Below, in pieces: positions 44,225 through 50,996 of a stretch of DNA of 64,000 nt (positions are counted from its first letter, which is position 1; each line of letters starts with the position of its first letter). The notes below the pieces were generated by a model that saw nothing but the letters and a program-made list of their open reading frames with translations, ran no database searches and was not told the DNA's origin. The position numbers were made by a program, and so were the translations under genes. The DNA comes from an uncultured Phocaeicola sp. (lineage in GTDB: Bacteria; Bacteroidota; Bacteroidia; Bacteroidales; Bacteroidaceae): assembly GCA_947581855.1 (NCBI GenBank), contig CANPVZ010000001.1:124001-188000 (forward strand). The letters run 5' to 3'.

Positions 44225-44924
44225 AATCCAATTTGTTTAGGAATTCAAGATAATGGCCTTCTGATATGTTTCCGTTATCAAAAAGATTTCTCGCTTTTTC
44301 TCCAAAATCCCCGATAATTAAATTTTTATTACCTGGATTATACAATGCTGTATCATAACCATATTCACGAGCTGTCTGTTGTACTGGGCGTTGAAAGTAT
44401 GATTCTTTTTCTGATTTTGTAATCAGTGACAAATTATTCAGCCGATTTAGTAAGGCTCTTCTCGACACCGAAAAGTAATGTTCCAATTTGAGGATAGTGG
44501 CTAAGGATACCTCACCACCTGTCAGTTCGTGTTGGGGCAACAGTTGTATAATCCCATCTTCGGGCATGAGCAGAATGGAGGCGAACATGTCGGCTTGCTG
44601 TTCGATGAAATTTTTTGTCCCATTATCTGTTAGGCATTTGTGAGGTTTTGGATTATCTTCAATAAACAGATGGTATAATTCGTGGGCAATGGTAAAATGT
44701 TGCCTTCCTTTTGGCTGATTGCAATTAATAAGCATAAAGCGATGATTGGAAGTGTCTTTTAGACTCATACCTGAAAAATTATCGGACAGTGGTCGGAATA
44801 CGGTAATGACACCAAGTTTCAGTAACAAACTTTTCAAATTTATCGCTTCTGTGTTGCTAAGTCCTACTTTTTGTCGAAACTTTACAACCTGTTGTTCTAT
44901 TAACTTTATTTGATTGTTTTTCAT
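44205..44924 (-). CDS. ImmA/IrrE family metallopeptidase
   Basis: A 239-residue zinc peptidase with HExxH at His81, Glu82 and His85 (HFTIAHELYHLFIED). An acidic/hydrophobic segment about 30 residues later (EQQADMFASILLMPED) supplies the third ligand and substrate pocket. ImmA/IrrE proteins cleave XRE-type repressors in mobile elements, stress and toxin-antitoxin systems. Its start overlaps the XRE stop by 4 bases and its end overlaps the PIN gene by 20. There is no fused HTH; that role is in the gene before it. Confidence 0.88.
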   Translation of the reverse strand: MKNNQIKLIEQQVVKFRQKVGLSNTEAINLKSLLLKLGVITVFRPLSDNFSGMSLKDTSNHRFMLINCNQPKGRQHFTIAHELYHLFIEDNPKPHKCLTDNGTKNFIEQQADMFASILLMPEDGIIQLLPQHELTGGEVSLATILKLEHYFSVSRRALLNRLNNLSLITKSEKESYFQRPVQQTAREYGYDTALYNPGNKNLIIGDFGEKARNLFDNGNISEGHYLEFLNKLDYGTDKD

Positions 44925-45259
44925 TTTGTAGCGGCTAATTGTTCCATTTTTAAATAGGATTTGACGATATCCTTGAATTTGATGATTTCCCGAAGGTCAT
45001 TATCGTCTAAGCCATCCAAGCGAAAGGCCGATGCAAGAATCATATCGTCTGCCGAAACTTCTTCTTCAAAGAATACATAAAGTTCGCAGCCGAACAAGTT
45101 GGAGGCTTTTTCCAATAAATCCAAAGGTATTTCCCTTTCTCCGCTTTCGTAATTGCTGTATGCCGAACGGGTAATGCCCAAAACAGAAGCCATTTCTTCT
45201 TGCGTATAATCAGAAACGCTTCTTAATTTTTTAAGATTGCTCCCAATAATCTTATTCAT
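44921..45259 (-). CDS. XRE-family helix-turn-helix regulator
   Basis: A 112-residue DNA-binding protein, start at 45259 (MNKIIGSNLKKLRSVSDYTQ). The frame is open further upstream to 45334, but the probable promoter and operator lie there. The HTH is at about 8-60, with YTQEEMASVLGITRSAYSNYESGERE as recognition region (parts: QEEMASVLGI, SAYSNYE). The C-terminal part is acidic and helical. As first gene of the cassette it should repress the operon, and the ImmA protein next to it should relieve that. Confidence 0.88.
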   Translation of the reverse strand: MNKIIGSNLKKLRSVSDYTQEEMASVLGITRSAYSNYESGEREIPLDLLEKASNLFGCELYVFFEEEVSADDMILASAFRLDGLDDNDLREIIKFKDIVKSYLKMEQLAATK

Positions 45260-45286
45260 AAGGTAATTGTTAAAGGGGTTAATTGT

Positions 45287-45333
45287 TGTGGCAAAGATAT
45301 GAAATATATTTGATAATGCTGTAATTTGCCACA
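45287..45333 (-). promoter_or_regulatory. Promoter and inverted-repeat operator of the XRE/ImmA/PIN/FRG cassette
   Basis: TATCTTTG on the minus strand (45292-45299) is a -7 box 33 bases upstream of the XRE start. It is overlapped by one arm of a perfect 9-bp inverted repeat, TGTGGCAAA (45287-45295) with TTTGCCACA (45325-45333), centres 38 bp apart. A repressor bound here would block the promoter. Confidence 0.6.
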
Positions 45334-45429
45334 TAGTATCATTTACATTTTAACATATAATATAGTGTCTTCGTTTTTTTATAACAGGGCGTAAGAAGTG
45401 CCATCCGATTCTATACGCCCTGCAATTGT

Positions 45430-46803
45430 TTATCTCACATTCTTTCTGATCCAGCCTGCGGGTGGCATGTAATCGCCGATTTTCGTCATTTCCGGATTGT
45501 GCCCGAAATAAAACTTGCCAGTCTGGCCGTTACGGTTTTTGGCTACAATGCCTACACCGAGGCCTTCGGTGGGGAAGCCTGTTTCTTTGTCTGTGGGAAT
45601 GCTCAGTGTAGAAGGGCGGTAGAGCAGAATCACCAGGTCGGCATCCTGTTCTATGGAACCGCTTTCACGTAAATCGCTCAGACGGGGTACTTGCGACGGA
45701 CGGCTGTCCGCATCGCGGTTCAACTGGCTGAGCAATACCACGGGGATGTTCAACTGCTTGGCTAATGCTTTGGCCTTGCGACTTGCTTCGGCTACTTCCT
45801 GTTCGCGAGTACGCCCTGCATGTTCGGGACGGCAGAACTGGAGATAATCGATGAACACAATATCGCACTGTTGCTTGCTATACAAGTATTTGGCCGTCAT
45901 GCAGATATTGTCCATAGTCAGATTACCGTCATCCTGTACCGTGATAGGATACTGCGTTAGTTCTCCGGCGGTATGTTGTGCCGCAGCCACTTGGGAGTTG
46001 TCGAGAAGCCCTTTCTTGAAGTTCCACGCTGGCAAATCACTGCGCGACAGTAGCATACGGTCGCCTAACCGGTTGGCTTGCATTTCCAGACTGAAGATAA
46101 CGGCTTTGTGTCCGTTTTGAGCTGCCGTCAGGGCAAAGTGAAGTGCCAACGCTGTTTTTCCCACACCTGTGCGTGCCGCCAATACCGTGCTCTCCCCGCC
46201 TTGCCAGCCGCCATTCATTTCGTCCAGCTCTTTCAGTCCTGTGGAAATGCCGGTGATACCTTGTTGGTTGAGCCGGATACGGCGTTCCATATCGCTCATC
46301 GTCAGGTTCATCACTTGCTCCATGTCTTTCAGTCCGTCCTGTGCCGGATTGTCATTCAACAGACGGTCTATCAAGGCTTGTGTTTCCACAATCGTGTCCA
46401 TGAAGTCCACCTGTAAGTCGATGGCGTTGGTAAGTTGCTGCCTCAATCCCTCGATAAGCGTGCGGCGCAGATAATATTCCCGCACGAGAGCTATGTGTGT
46501 AGACAAGTGGGCGGTGCTTGCCACTTTTCCCGACAAGCTCGTAACTGTATACGGTCCGCCGATTTCCTCCAGTTTACCCATCCGTTTCAGGGCCTCTGTG
46601 ACGGTAAGGATGTCAATCATCCCATCGTTTTTGTACAGTTCCAGAATTGCGGTGTAAAGGGTGCGGTTCACCTCCTGATAAAACATTTCCGGTGTCAACA
46701 AGGGTGCTACCTGGCTAATAGCTTCCCGTTCGATGAGGCATGCGCCCAGTACTACCTCTTCCAGCTCTTTTACGCTGGGCATTTGAATCTCTAAATCTTT
46801 CAT
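45430..46803 (-). CDS. dnaB: DnaB-like replicative helicase (paralogue at the polysaccharide locus)
   Basis: A 457-residue hexameric helicase protein. The N-terminal domain (about 8-110, MPSVKELEEVVLGACLIERE) recruits primase, and a linker leads to a RecA-like ATPase. Walker A is ARTGVGKTALALH, Walker B CDIVFIDYLQF, and SQLNRDADSR and the DLRESGSIEQDADLVILLYR block complete the DnaB4 core. Bacteroidales carry extra dnaB copies at capsule loci next to small DNA-binding genes, as here, so this may not be the main replicative helicase. It lies downstream of the winged-helix gene at 46856. Confidence 0.88.
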   Translation of the reverse strand: MKDLEIQMPSVKELEEVVLGACLIEREAISQVAPLLTPEMFYQEVNRTLYTAILELYKNDGMIDILTVTEALKRMGKLEEIGGPYTVTSLSGKVASTAHLSTHIALVREYYLRRTLIEGLRQQLTNAIDLQVDFMDTIVETQALIDRLLNDNPAQDGLKDMEQVMNLTMSDMERRIRLNQQGITGISTGLKELDEMNGGWQGGESTVLAARTGVGKTALALHFALTAAQNGHKAVIFSLEMQANRLGDRMLLSRSDLPAWNFKKGLLDNSQVAAAQHTAGELTQYPITVQDDGNLTMDNICMTAKYLYSKQQCDIVFIDYLQFCRPEHAGRTREQEVAEASRKAKALAKQLNIPVVLLSQLNRDADSRPSQVPRLSDLRESGSIEQDADLVILLYRPSTLSIPTDKETGFPTEGLGVGIVAKNRNGQTGKFYFGHNPEMTKIGDYMPPAGWIRKNVR

Positions 46804-46855
46804 TATTAATTATTTTAATGCGTTATTTCTAACGCGGGATTATTTTTTTACCTGC

Positions 46856-47473
46856 TCAACCAATCATAAAACTTTTATGCCGCAAGTAATTATAGGCTTT
46901 TTTGGCGTGGCTCAGATCCGACATGGAAATATAAAAGTCGTATGCGTTTTCGTATGCCATGATGCGTTCCTGCACGCTTAACTTTCCCCATTCTTTCCGG
47001 GCCAGTTCTTTGTCCGACGGTTCGATGTTGCGGTTCACTTCGTGGTAATGTGTCCAGAAGCGTTCAAACTCCCTTTCCGTTTTCGAAGGTTCCGTTTTTC
47101 TCTTTTCACTTTTTCTGGCCGAGGTGTGACCCGCATATTTGCCACAAAGTTCTTCATAATGTGTTACACACAGGATGCGTTTTCTTCCTTCGTAGCGTTG
47201 GGATAACTCGCCTTCCCGTATCAATCTGTTGATGTACCTGCGTGTTTGCGACATGCTCCAATGAAACAACCGGCTCCATTCAGACAGGGTTAAGAGAGCT
47301 TCGCTCCGTTTGATTTCTTTTTTGTCGGAGTAGTTGCAGTGATAGAGAATGATGAGCATGGCCATGTCCTCGCTTATGGAGCTGTTTAGCTGCAGGACGA
47401 GTTTCTTGATCAGGTTCCGTGGAATCAGTAAGAACCCTTCATTGGGGCTGGCGGTAAAATGTGTCTTTTTCAT
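46856..47473 (-). CDS. Winged-helix, DnaD/replication-initiator-like protein
   Basis: A 205-residue protein I recognise only by context and fold. The N-terminal half (15-110) looks like a winged helix: MAMLIILYHCNYSDKK, LLTLSEWSRLFHWSMSQTRR and YINRLIREGELSQRYEG. A basic linker (SARKSEKRKTEPSKTE) leads to a helical C-terminal part with a repeat-like AYENAYDFYISMSD and YLRHKSFM, as in primosomal DnaD-type tails. It precedes the DnaB-like helicase by 52 bases and may load it. Confidence 0.55.
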   Translation of the reverse strand: MKKTHFTASPNEGFLLIPRNLIKKLVLQLNSSISEDMAMLIILYHCNYSDKKEIKRSEALLTLSEWSRLFHWSMSQTRRYINRLIREGELSQRYEGRKRILCVTHYEELCGKYAGHTSARKSEKRKTEPSKTEREFERFWTHYHEVNRNIEPSDKELARKEWGKLSVQERIMAYENAYDFYISMSDLSHAKKAYNYLRHKSFMIG

Positions 47474-47733
47474 ATATGCTTTTTAATGTTTGATAATTCC
47501 TTTTTTATGGCCGCACGTAAAGTGACAGCTTTTTTGCACGATTAATAATCTCTTTATCAAATCGATAGATTGTTTGTTGAACAGCTTTTCTGCACGATGT
47601 TTAACACGTTCTACCTTATTATAGAAACAAAGAATAAGAACTAAAGCATATTCTTTCTTAACAGAAAGGAATATGGAAGAGCGCTTTTTTTGTTTGACGA
47701 GACAAAGGAAAAGTAAAATATTGGAAAAGAAAA
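47474..47733. other. Non-coding spacer
   Basis: No convincing gene. A 91-codon minus frame across 47483-47758 runs through the terminator stem and has an odd, basic composition, so I leave it out. Confidence 0.4.
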
Positions 47734-47785
47734 ATCGCCTTTGTCGCGAAACGGTCAAAAACTGTTGATTCCGGGCAAAGGCGAT
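47729..47785 (-). terminator. Terminator downstream of the 48-residue small ORF
   Basis: ATCGCCTTTG (47734-47743) pairs with CAAAGGCGAT (47776-47785), with further G-C pairs inside. On the minus strand the stem is followed by TTTTTCTTTT. Confidence 0.65.
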
Positions 47786-47819
47786 ACATTTAGTCGTAAA
47801 ATTGCTTATTTTTGTTCAA

Positions 47820-47966
47820 TCACGCTATTTTTGCTGTTTTTATTGTTTTTCCTCCTTTTTCCTCATAATTAGTTGTTTTTATATATAAATGACTGTTTTC
47901 GTCGCAAATTGCTTGGTTTTGCCCATAATTACCTGTTTGGGTTCCTAATTTTCCGTTTCGTTCCAT
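47820..47966 (-). CDS. Small hypothetical protein (48 residues)
   Basis: A minus-strand frame with ATG at 47966 and TGA at 47820. The product begins MERNGKLGTQTGNYGQNQA and is rich in Asn, Gln, Gly, Thr and Lys, hydrophilic, with no hydrophobic core. A good terminator follows 35 bases later, which supports a real short transcript. I know no family for it. Confidence 0.4.
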   Translation of the reverse strand: MERNGKLGTQTGNYGQNQAICDENSHLYIKTTNYEEKGGKTIKTAKIA

Positions 47967-48043
47967 GATTATTTACTTTGTAATTTTTGTTAGCTTGAAA
48001 AACTTCCTCATCTCCGCTCATGGGAGATATTTTTCCATTCGTA

Positions 48044-48355
48044 CTATTCACTTTCATCCGTATGATTTATTTTGCCGGAAATAAGTAGGCTTTCGGGCAG
48101 CTTCATATTTCTCAGCTCGTTGTTTAATACTGTTTCGTCCACTCTGGCGATATACCACGCTATCACTTGTTGTTGTCGTGGCGACACTTCTGTCGTGTTT
48201 TCGTCATAACCTAACAAAAGCAATTCCCTGTATAGGGATTTATTTCTTTTGATATAGTTTTTCAACTTCCGGGTAGCGTTTATTTTTGTCTCTTCCGGAT
48301 AATAAATCATCGCTACAGACGCTAACGCCTGCATTTTATATGGATCATTATACAT
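48044..48355 (-). CDS. Hypothetical protein, DUF4248-like layout
   Basis: A 103-residue protein of unknown function. The order of motifs, a YYPEETKINATRKLKNYI helix, RELLLLGYD and SPRQQQVIAWYIARV, resembles the DUF4248 protein encoded 350 bases upstream (YNPEKTYFTAMKIFRQWI, ALKASGYRD, SPFQTGLIFHYLG). I infer that the two are distant relatives, probably helix-turn-helix type DNA-binding proteins. The start lies 16 bases after the stop of a 53-residue ORF. Confidence 0.55.
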   Translation of the reverse strand: MYNDPYKMQALASVAMIYYPEETKINATRKLKNYIKRNKSLYRELLLLGYDENTTEVSPRQQQVIAWYIARVDETVLNNELRNMKLPESLLISGKINHTDESE

Positions 48356-48371
48356 ATAATTATTTTTTTAG

Positions 48372-48533
48372 TTAATGTTTCGCAGGCAGAAACTTCCAAC
48401 GGAGGAAGGGGCTTTCGGAATCTCCTTCATCTTCTGGCAAGTAGAGCTTGCGGTACTTGGTTTGTTTAATTTTATTACGGTACCATAACAGATACGAATT
48501 TGTTAATAAAATCTCATATAATGAAATTTTCAT
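48372..48533 (-). CDS. Small hypothetical protein (53 residues)
   Basis: A minus-strand frame, ATG at 48533 and TAA at 48372, 16 bases before the start of the gene at 48355. The product begins MKISLYEILLTNSYLLWYRN, continues with basic KIKQTKYRKLYL, then acidic PEDEGDSES, and ends FLRWKFLPAKH. It looks protein-like and is well placed for cotranscription with its neighbour, but I know no family. Confidence 0.42.
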   Translation of the reverse strand: MKISLYEILLTNSYLLWYRNKIKQTKYRKLYLPEDEGDSESPFLRWKFLPAKH

Positions 48534-48626
48534 TGAAGAAAATAAAAAGAATATTTTCTTATTACTTATTTATTATGGTTATAAATAATTACATTATTAT
48601 AGCAAGGAAAAGGCATTGTTTCTTTC

Positions 48627-48714
48627 CCCGGTTCGTTTAAAGGAAAATGAGCGTTCAATAGGCGTCAAACGAACGTTCGTTATACCCGAAATGAACGTTC
48701 ATTATCCGGGCTTG
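48627..48714. repeat. Chain of four 22-bp palindromic repeat units (copy B)
   Basis: Units begin at 48627, 48649, 48671 and 48693, again exactly 22 bp apart, with GTTCGTTT or GTTCAATA, GTTCGTTA, GTTCATTA in the fixed position and 6-bp cores that differ. AAACGAAC|GTTCGTTA at 48667-48682 is a near-perfect 16-bp palindrome. Bases 48633-48650 are the exact reverse complement of 3272-3289 in copy A. The last unit overlaps the 3' end of the DUF4248 gene. Confidence 0.75.
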
Positions 48715-48935
48715 CCTAAGTAATGAAAGATGAGCCCAGTTTGGAAAGGAGAAAATATCTGACATTTGTCTCTGTATCCCGAAGCTTTTAAGGCTTCATT
48801 CAGTTCTTGGTTGTAAGTTATCCATTGACGGAATATCTTCATGGCAGTAAAGTATGTCTTTTCAGGGTTATAGAGGTGAGCCAGTTCTGCTTTGCTGTAA
48901 CTCCGAAGAGGTAGATTTTCTTGTATTTCTTTCAT
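48702..48935 (-). CDS. DUF4248 family protein
   Basis: A 77-residue protein, start at 48935 (MKEIQENLPLRSYSKAELAH). The frame continues up to 48989, but a promoter lies at 48959-48989, so the longer form is not expressed. LRSYSKAELAHLYNPEKTY and IFSPFQTGLIFHYLGKPG are the family's hallmark ends. DUF4248 proteins are small, probably DNA-binding, and sit beside HU-like genes at Bacteroidales capsule loci, as here. Confidence 0.8.
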   Translation of the reverse strand: MKEIQENLPLRSYSKAELAHLYNPEKTYFTAMKIFRQWITYNQELNEALKASGYRDKCQIFSPFQTGLIFHYLGKPG

Positions 48936-48958
48936 CCTTATAAGTATTAATATTACAC

Positions 48959-48989
48959 CAAATTTACGAAAAAAATATTGTTTTTGCAA
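48959..48989 (-). promoter_or_regulatory. Promoter of the DUF4248 gene
   Basis: On the minus strand TTG (48987-48989), 20 bp, TAAATTTG (48959-48966). It would start transcription near 48953. Confidence 0.55.
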
Positions 48990-49071
48990 GTGAAATTGAT
49001 TATTTGTGAACTTCTTTGAACTTTATTGAACTCTGTTTAACCACTTCGGAATGTCCCGGTTTCAAAGAAGC

Positions 49072-49112
49072 TATCTTTGTGTCATCGAAAGGAGAGAAGC
49101 CCGGGTCTCTCC
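49072..49112 (+). promoter_or_regulatory. -7 box and leader hairpin of the HU-like gene
   Basis: TATCTTTG (49072-49079) is a good -7 box. The leader begins with a 7-bp stem GGAGAGA (49091-49097) with TCTCTCC (49106-49112), 8-base loop AGCCCGGG. Confidence 0.5.
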
Positions 49113-49152
49113 GGAAAAATTTAATTTATGTTTCATTTAAAAAGAAAGAAAA

Positions 49153-49647
49153 ATGGCAACAGCTAAGTATTCAGTAGTAAAGCGGCAAAATCCGCAGAAC
49201 AGAGAAGAAGAAGGTAAGTTTTATGCACAGGCGCAGAGTACGGGAGAAATTTCGCTGGACGATATGGCGAAACGTATTAACCAATTGTGTACGGTAACCC
49301 GTCCGGATGTGTTGGCGGTGTTGGCTGGTCTGCAAATCGTCATCATCGACAGTCTGATGGCAGGTTTGATAGTTCGCATGGGAGATTTGGGCGATTTGCG
49401 TCTCAGTCTTTTGAGTGAGGGCGCGCCAACGAAAAAAGAGTTTACGGAATCTCTCGTCAAGAAAATCCGTATCGTGTTCACTCCTACGGAGGAAATCAGT
49501 AATTCTCTGAAATCCATTCAATTGGAGCGTACCGGTACGCTGAAAGAGAAAGCCGAACAGAAAGATGATGCAGCTTCCGGCGGTACCACCACCCCCGATC
49601 CGGATGATTCCGGCAATCAAGGCGGAGGCGGCATCGAAGGTATTTAA
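49153..49647 (+). CDS. HU/IHF-like DNA-binding protein
   Basis: A 164-residue member of the HU-HIG group of Bacteroidetes. The N-terminus (MATAKYSVVKRQNPQNREEEGKFYA, in parts KYSVVKRQNP and GKFYAQAQ) and TGEISLDDMAKRINQ match the usual HU-like fold. A Ser/Gly/Asp-rich disordered tail (SGGTTTPDPDDSGNQ) closes the protein. It probably shapes DNA at the locus. It is followed by a 38-bp tandem array and the smalltalk gene. Confidence 0.85.
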   Translation: MATAKYSVVKRQNPQNREEEGKFYAQAQSTGEISLDDMAKRINQLCTVTRPDVLAVLAGLQIVIIDSLMAGLIVRMGDLGDLRLSLLSEGAPTKKEFTESLVKKIRIVFTPTEEISNSLKSIQLERTGTLKEKAEQKDDAASGGTTTPDPDDSGNQGGGGIEGI

Positions 49648-49668
49648 GGGAAAAACCGGAGGCTTTCG

Positions 49669-49934
49669 GAATCTTCGTAAGTCTCCGGATAATTCTCGGG
49701 AATTTCGAACCTTTGCCAGTCTCCCGACGATCCTTGGGATTCTCGAACATCTACCAGTCTCCCAACGATTTTTGGGATTCTCGAATCTTCGCCAGTTTCC
49801 CGACGATTTTTGGGATTCCCGAATCTTTGCCAGTTTCCGGATAATCTTTGGAATTCTTGAACATCCACTAGTCTTCGGATAGTCCTTAGAATTCCCGAAT
49901 ATCTGAAAGCTTCCGGATAATCCGCAGGCCTCTG
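49669..49934. repeat. 38-bp degenerate tandem array (seven units)
   Basis: Units begin at 49669, 49707, 49745, 49783, 49821, 49859 and 49897, all 38 bp, with consensus close to GAATCTTTGCCAGTTTCCCGACGATTTTTGGGATTCTC (quoted as GAATCTTTGCCAG, TTTCCCGACGA, TTTTTGGGATTCTC). Each holds a short TCCC/GGGA hairpin. The last unit is the most diverged. Since 38 is not a multiple of three, the open frames across it are chance. Confidence 0.8.
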
Positions 49935-50012
49935 AAAAAGGAGTAAGTTGGCGGAGAGAACGGTAGGTCAGCGAAGAACATAGTAAAAACAACGAAAAAA
50001 GACAGTAGTACA

Positions 50013-50114
50013 ATGGAAAAAGAAAAGAAAACAGTTTGGGGAGTTATTTTGAAAGTGATTATTGCAGTGGCTTCGGCAATAGCCGGGGCGGTAGGAATCA
50101 GCGCATGCGCTTAA
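50013..50114 (+). CDS. Smalltalk family small membrane protein
   Basis: A 33-residue protein, MEKEKKTVWGVILKVIIAVA then SAIAGAVGISACA. It has a short charged N-terminus and one hydrophobic helix ending in an SACA lipobox-like motif. It matches the smalltalk proteins that lie between HU-like genes and amidases in Bacteroidetes. Function unknown. A palindromic hairpin follows. Confidence 0.8.
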   Translation: MEKEKKTVWGVILKVIIAVASAIAGAVGISACA

Positions 50115-50134
50115 TGCGATGAAGGAAAAGGGAG

Positions 50135-50157
50135 TGCCATCCGGATGGCAACTTCCT
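50135..50157 (+). terminator. Hairpin between smalltalk and amidase genes
   Basis: TGCCATCCGGATGGCA (50135-50150) is a perfect 16-bp palindrome, extended by partial pairing of flanking GGAG and CTTCC. A T-run is weak, so it is a terminator or attenuator at best. Confidence 0.45.
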
Positions 50158-50242
50158 ATCTTTCGTGGTTGACTATGATTTGTTGGAAGGGTATTCATGA
50201 TACATGGAAAAGGATAACGAATTTATTAAAAAGCAAAACAGT

Positions 50243-50710
50243 ATGGAAAGAGAAATAAACTATATCATCATCCATTGTTCCGCCACACGGTTGGACACGG
50301 ATTTCACGGCGAAAGATGTGGATACGGCGCATCGTTACCGAGGGTTCTCCTCGGCAGGTTATCATTATTACATCCGCAAGAGCGGAGCGATAGAAAAGAT
50401 GCGTCCGCTGGAACAGCCCGGTGCGCACTGTTACGGGTATAATCGCAATTCGGTAGCTGTCTGTTACGAAGGCGGCTTGGACGAGAACGGCGCTCCGGCG
50501 GACACCCGTACGGAAGCCCAGAAAGTAACCATGCGTTATGTGGTAGGCCATTTGCTCGACCAATTTCCCGGTTCGCAAGTGGTGGGGCATCGTGACCTCA
50601 GTCCGGACAAAAACGGGAACGGACGTATTGAACCTATTGAATGGCTGAAGCTATGTCCCTGTTTTGAAGTCCGTCGCGAACGTTGGGAACCGGTTTCGGG
50701 AGAGGAGTAG
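50243..50710 (+). CDS. N-acetylmuramoyl-L-alanine amidase (Amidase_2/PGRP fold)
   Basis: Zinc amidase that cuts the bond between N-acetylmuramic acid and L-alanine in peptidoglycan. Start taken at 50243 (MEREINYIIIHCSATR), since family members open with this stretch; the frame is open to 50204. Zinc ligands: His in IIIHCSATR, His in VVGHRDLSPD, and Cys in LCPCFEV. There is no signal peptide, so it may be released or act on cell lysis. It is part of the HU-smalltalk-amidase set beside polysaccharide loci. Confidence 0.88.
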   Translation: MEREINYIIIHCSATRLDTDFTAKDVDTAHRYRGFSSAGYHYYIRKSGAIEKMRPLEQPGAHCYGYNRNSVAVCYEGGLDENGAPADTRTEAQKVTMRYVVGHLLDQFPGSQVVGHRDLSPDKNGNGRIEPIEWLKLCPCFEVRRERWEPVSGEE

Positions 50711-50743
50711 GCTATACAGAAGTAGCAATATATCCGCTACGGG

Positions 50744-50775
50744 AGTCTCAAATGAAATTTCTTTCGTTTGAGACT
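50744..50775 (+). terminator. Hairpin terminator after the amidase gene
   Basis: AGTCTCAAATGAAA (50744-50757) pairs with TTTCGTTTGAGACT (50762-50775) with one wobble, loop 4 bases. The T-run after it is weak. Confidence 0.5.
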
Positions 50776-50944
50776 GTTAATACCGAGGAGATTCTTCGCC
50801 AAAGTATTGTTCACTCTCTTTACTGGAAGGGGAATTTCTTTCTGCTCAAAGAATAGTAAATGAATGAAGTCCGTAACATGGTTCCTTTGGGCGGTATATG
50901 TTACGGATTTTTTGTTAAACACGAAAAAGAAAAGTGGAAAGTTA

Positions 50945-50975
50945 TTTCAAATAAGTATAAAATTAACTACATTTG
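50945..50975 (+). promoter_or_regulatory. Promoter of the GT2-flippase-GT2 operon
   Basis: TTTC (50945-50948, one base off TTTG), 19 bp, TACATTTG (50968-50975). Expected start near 50982, so translation begins at the ATG at 50997 rather than 50973. Confidence 0.55.
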
Positions 50976-50996
50976 TTCCGATATAATAAAAACGAA

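Noticed and set aside
47483..47758. 91-residue minus-strand frame
   Set aside because: It spans the terminator stem at 47734-47785, and its composition looks like translated non-coding DNA.
48627..48714. CRISPR array at the 22-bp repeats
   Set aside because: Variable cores are only about 6 bp, the units overlap as palindromes, and no cas gene is in the window.
49669..49934. CRISPR array at the 38-bp repeats
   Set aside because: Head-to-tail units with no unique spacers.
49171..50013. 280-residue minus-strand frame across the HU-like gene and the 38-bp array
   Set aside because: It is antisense to the HU-like gene and its repeats come from the tandem array. All three frames stay open there because the unit lacks stops.
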